A DNA stretch of 8,490 nucleotides, from the NCBI GenBank assembly GCA_014382685.1, contig JACNJG010000029.1, forward strand, positions 1 through 8,490. Reading direction: 5' to 3'. Source of the DNA: Candidatus Cloacimonadota bacterium. Lineage in GTDB: Bacteria > Cloacimonadota > Cloacimonadia > JGIOTU-2. A program made the position numbers and the translations under genes. Under the pieces are notes generated by a model. It had not been told where the DNA came from. It did no database searches and worked only from the letters and a program-made list of their open reading frames with translations. This document shows, piece by piece, positions 7,001 through 8,490 of the stretch; positions within the stretch are counted from its first letter, which is position 1; every line of letters starts with the position of its first letter.

Positions 7001-8374
7001 ATGAAGATTATTAAATCGACAGGAACTACTAAGACCGAGAAATTATTGTCCAAACTTTGTAATGATTCTTTTCTTGAACTATGGAGTTATCCTAATCCGT
7101 TTAATTCTAAAAAAAAAGAACTTTGTGATCTATTAGCAGTTTTTGAAAATCATGTTTTCATTTTTTTTGATAGGGAAAACTTACAACTGGATAATAGAGA
7201 CAAAGACCCTGAAATTAACTGGAAAAGATGGAAAAGAAAAGTTATTGAGCCCCAGATACGAACAGCAAACGGAGTAGAACGCTATATTAAAAATAATGGG
7301 AAAATCTATTTGGATAAAGATTTAAAACAACAATTCCCTATCCCAATCAATCCTGAGACTATGGTTGTTCATAAAATAATTATTGCACATGGAGCCAAAG
7401 AGGCTTGCCTTCAAAGTTCCAAGAACAATATTTATGGTAGTTTAGCCATTAATTATTCATCAACTGACATTGATTTTCTTCAATTTCCATATCATGTTCA
7501 TTTAGATAAAAATTGTCCAGTTCATCTTTTCGACAGTCATAATTTACCAATTATTTTAGGTGAGTTAGATACTTTCTTTGATTTTTCTACGTACTTAAAT
7601 GCCAAAGTTGAAGCTATAAAAAAATATGATTATCTATCTTATTGTGGAGAAGAAGATCTACTAGTTAATTATTTCTCAAATTTCAATAAAGAAACAAATA
7701 GACATTTTATTGGTGTAAAAGATATTAATGTTAATGGATTACATATTGGTGAAGGTGATTGGAAAGATTTTGTAGATAGCGAACTATACAAAAGTAAAAA
7801 AGACGCTGACGAAATATCTTATACTTGGGATAGGTTAATTCAGAAAACTTGCAGAAATGCTCTAAATGGTGTATTAGGAGGAAATGCAAACTTGTTCTCT
7901 GGTCAAAGTGCAATTTTAGAAATGGCGAAAGAACCACGATTTATGAGACGATATTTATCTCAAAAAATAATTGATGCAATTAACAAATTCCCAGAAAATC
8001 AAGCTAAGTTTATGAAACAATTAACATTCTTGTATTCATTCTACGAAAATAAAGCTTATGTTATCCTTCAACTTAAAGTTTTTAAAATAAATGATTATAA
8101 GAATGAATACCGACCGAAAAGGCAAAGGATGTTAGAAATTGCCTGTGGAGCTGCTAAAAATAAATTTCCAAATTTAAATAAAATTATTGGTATAGCTTTT
8201 GATGCGATGAAATTCACAGACTATAATTCAGAAGATTTCATTCTTCTAAATTGCTCAGAGTGGTCTAATGAAGAAAAGCAATATTATGAAAAATGCAACA
8301 AAAGCATGAATTTTTTCAAAACTGGTAAAATACACAAAGAACAAAATAATCCTACGGAATTTCCAAGACCATGA
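7001..8374 (+). CDS. Conserved-looking protein of unknown function, 457 residues, cassette-borne
   Basis: I cannot name a family with certainty. The protein has no signal peptide and no convincing membrane segment, is rich in Lys, Asn and aromatic residues, and is probably cytoplasmic. The N-terminal part (about 11-60) reads TEKLLSKLCNDSFLELWSYP, then KELCDLLAVFENHVFIFFDREN: an acidic helix followed by a beta-rich strand pair with Asp43 and Asp57, resembling the start of restriction-endonuclease-like domains but without a clear (D/E)xK. I recall proteins with a similar opening annotated only as hypothetical. A trailing block (about 376-430: LEIACGAAKNKFP, IIGIAFDAMKF, EDFILLNCSEWSNEE) looks like a second conserved unit. 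The ATG at 7001 is the only good start after the in-frame stop at 6962; a GAGG at 6980 is rather far (17 bases), so initiation may be weak. By eye the gene is much more AT-rich than the genes to the left, which suggests transfer. An accessory or defence role is a guess from its cassette setting. Confidence 0.8.
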   Translation: MKIIKSTGTTKTEKLLSKLCNDSFLELWSYPNPFNSKKKELCDLLAVFENHVFIFFDRENLQLDNRDKDPEINWKRWKRKVIEPQIRTANGVERYIKNNGKIYLDKDLKQQFPIPINPETMVVHKIIIAHGAKEACLQSSKNNIYGSLAINYSSTDIDFLQFPYHVHLDKNCPVHLFDSHNLPIILGELDTFFDFSTYLNAKVEAIKKYDYLSYCGEEDLLVNYFSNFNKETNRHFIGVKDINVNGLHIGEGDWKDFVDSELYKSKKDADEISYTWDRLIQKTCRNALNGVLGGNANLFSGQSAILEMAKEPRFMRRYLSQKIIDAINKFPENQAKFMKQLTFLYSFYENKAYVILQLKVFKINDYKNEYRPKRQRMLEIACGAAKNKFPNLNKIIGIAFDAMKFTDYNSEDFILLNCSEWSNEEKQYYEKCNKSMNFFKTGKIHKEQNNPTEFPRP

Positions 8375-8398
8375 TATTTAAATGTAATGAGAATTGAA

Positions 8399-8408
8399 GA
8401 GTGCATAA
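8399..8408. repeat. Right copy of the inverted repeat flanking the unknown gene
   Basis: GAGTGCATAA, the perfect inverse of 6952-6961, placed 25 bases after the stop codon at 8374. Its last seven bases plus the following C form the GCATAAC box of the candidate attC site. Confidence 0.75.
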
Positions 8409-8490
8409 CAAGCGTGTCGTCGTTCGGGTTTGTCAGTGCTCTTTGTTTGAATCTACCGATTCAAACGGCTGGTTTGTTTGGGTTGGCGTG
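8403..8490 (+). other. Candidate attC recombination site, incomplete at window edge
   Basis: It starts with GCATAAC (R''-type box RYYYAAC) followed by AAGCGTG. A perfect 9-bp inverted repeat pairs GTTTGAATC (8445-8453) with GATTCAAAC (8458-8466) around TACC and could be the tip of the folded site. The rest up to 8490 is G/T-rich with the word GGTTTGT twice (8427 and 8471). A closing GTTRRRY box is not seen and must lie beyond 8490 if the assignment is right; a site longer than 88 bases is within the known range of attC lengths. No arm complementary to AAGCGTG is visible yet. Confidence 0.4.

Larger units (their letters stand above)
6952..8490 (+). mobile_element. Putative integron-type gene cassette carrying one ORF, right end cut by window edge
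   Basis: The segment begins TTATGCACTC (6952-6961) and, 25 bases after the ORF stop, shows the exact inverse GAGTGCATAA (8399-8408). In integron cassettes the integrated unit starts with the TTRRRY part of its own core site and carries a complementary RYYYAAC box at the start of attC just after the ORF; TTATGC and GCATAAC fit that rule. The single same-strand ORF, the 49-base leader, the AT-rich composition unlike the left half, and the integrase fragment upstream all agree. Against it: the base before TT at 6951 is A where the core has G, only one cassette is seen, and the far attC arm is outside the window. A simple inverted repeat or another transposable unit remains possible. Confidence 0.45.

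Noticed and set aside
7001..8374. Firm annotation as a PD-(D/E)xK restriction endonuclease
   Set aside because: The acidic residues are suggestive, but the (D/E)xK Lys is not found at the right spacing (the site reads DRE).
6952..8408. Insertion sequence with terminal inverted repeats
   Set aside because: The enclosed protein shows no transposase features, no target-site duplication is apparent, and the right repeat runs into an attC-like region.

Overview
The window looks like chromosomal DNA from an uncultured bacterium of the Cloacimonadota type, or a related lineage of the Fibrobacteres-Chlorobi-Bacteroidetes neighbourhood. The basis is two large secreted proteins ending in a type IX secretion (Por) C-terminal sorting domain of the NFPNP...IYNIKGQLVK...NGVYFYRL form, one of them a gingipain-type C25 peptidase, combined with moderate-to-low GC and Shine-Dalgarno-led genes. 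The phylum assignment is an inference; there is no marker gene here.

Left part (1-6490). The 3' end of a secreted, sorting-domain protein runs in from the left edge and ends at 970, followed by a terminator-like hairpin. Next comes a two-gene unit with only 19 bases between the genes: a winged-helix protein fused to an M29 aminopeptidase-like domain (1040-2476), then a 1311-residue secreted C25 cysteine peptidase with a multidomain C-terminal tail (2496-6431). A strong intrinsic terminator closes the unit at 6458-6490. The C-terminal blocks of the two secreted proteins are paralogous. The M29-like domain of the regulator appears to have lost nearly all of its metal ligands, which suggests a peptidase fold reused as a sensor. 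Control of the neighbouring secreted proteins is an inference from position.

Middle part (6491-7000). This has no intact gene. It holds a long imperfect palindrome of a type common in dispersed bacterial repeats (6493-6546), about 80 bases in which I see nothing (6547-6626), a 70-codon remnant of a tyrosine recombinase catalytic C-terminus (6627-6839), a nested terminator-like hairpin (6856-6902), and a second palindrome built from the same AGGTCG/CGACCT word (6924-6939).

Right part (6952-8490). A visibly more AT-rich gene for a 457-residue protein of unknown function (7001-8374) is bracketed by a perfect 10-base inverted repeat, TTATGCACTC at 6952 and GAGTGCATAA at 8399. The right copy continues into GCATAACAAGCG and then a region with a perfect 9-bp hairpin at 8445-8466. 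The order (TTRRRY-like start, short leader, one ORF, then a complementary RYYYAAC box soon after the stop codon) is that of an integron gene cassette with its attC site, cut off by the window edge. The recombinase fragment just upstream fits a history of site-specific recombination here. The left core has A in place of the usual G and the far end of the site is not visible, so this remains a hypothesis.
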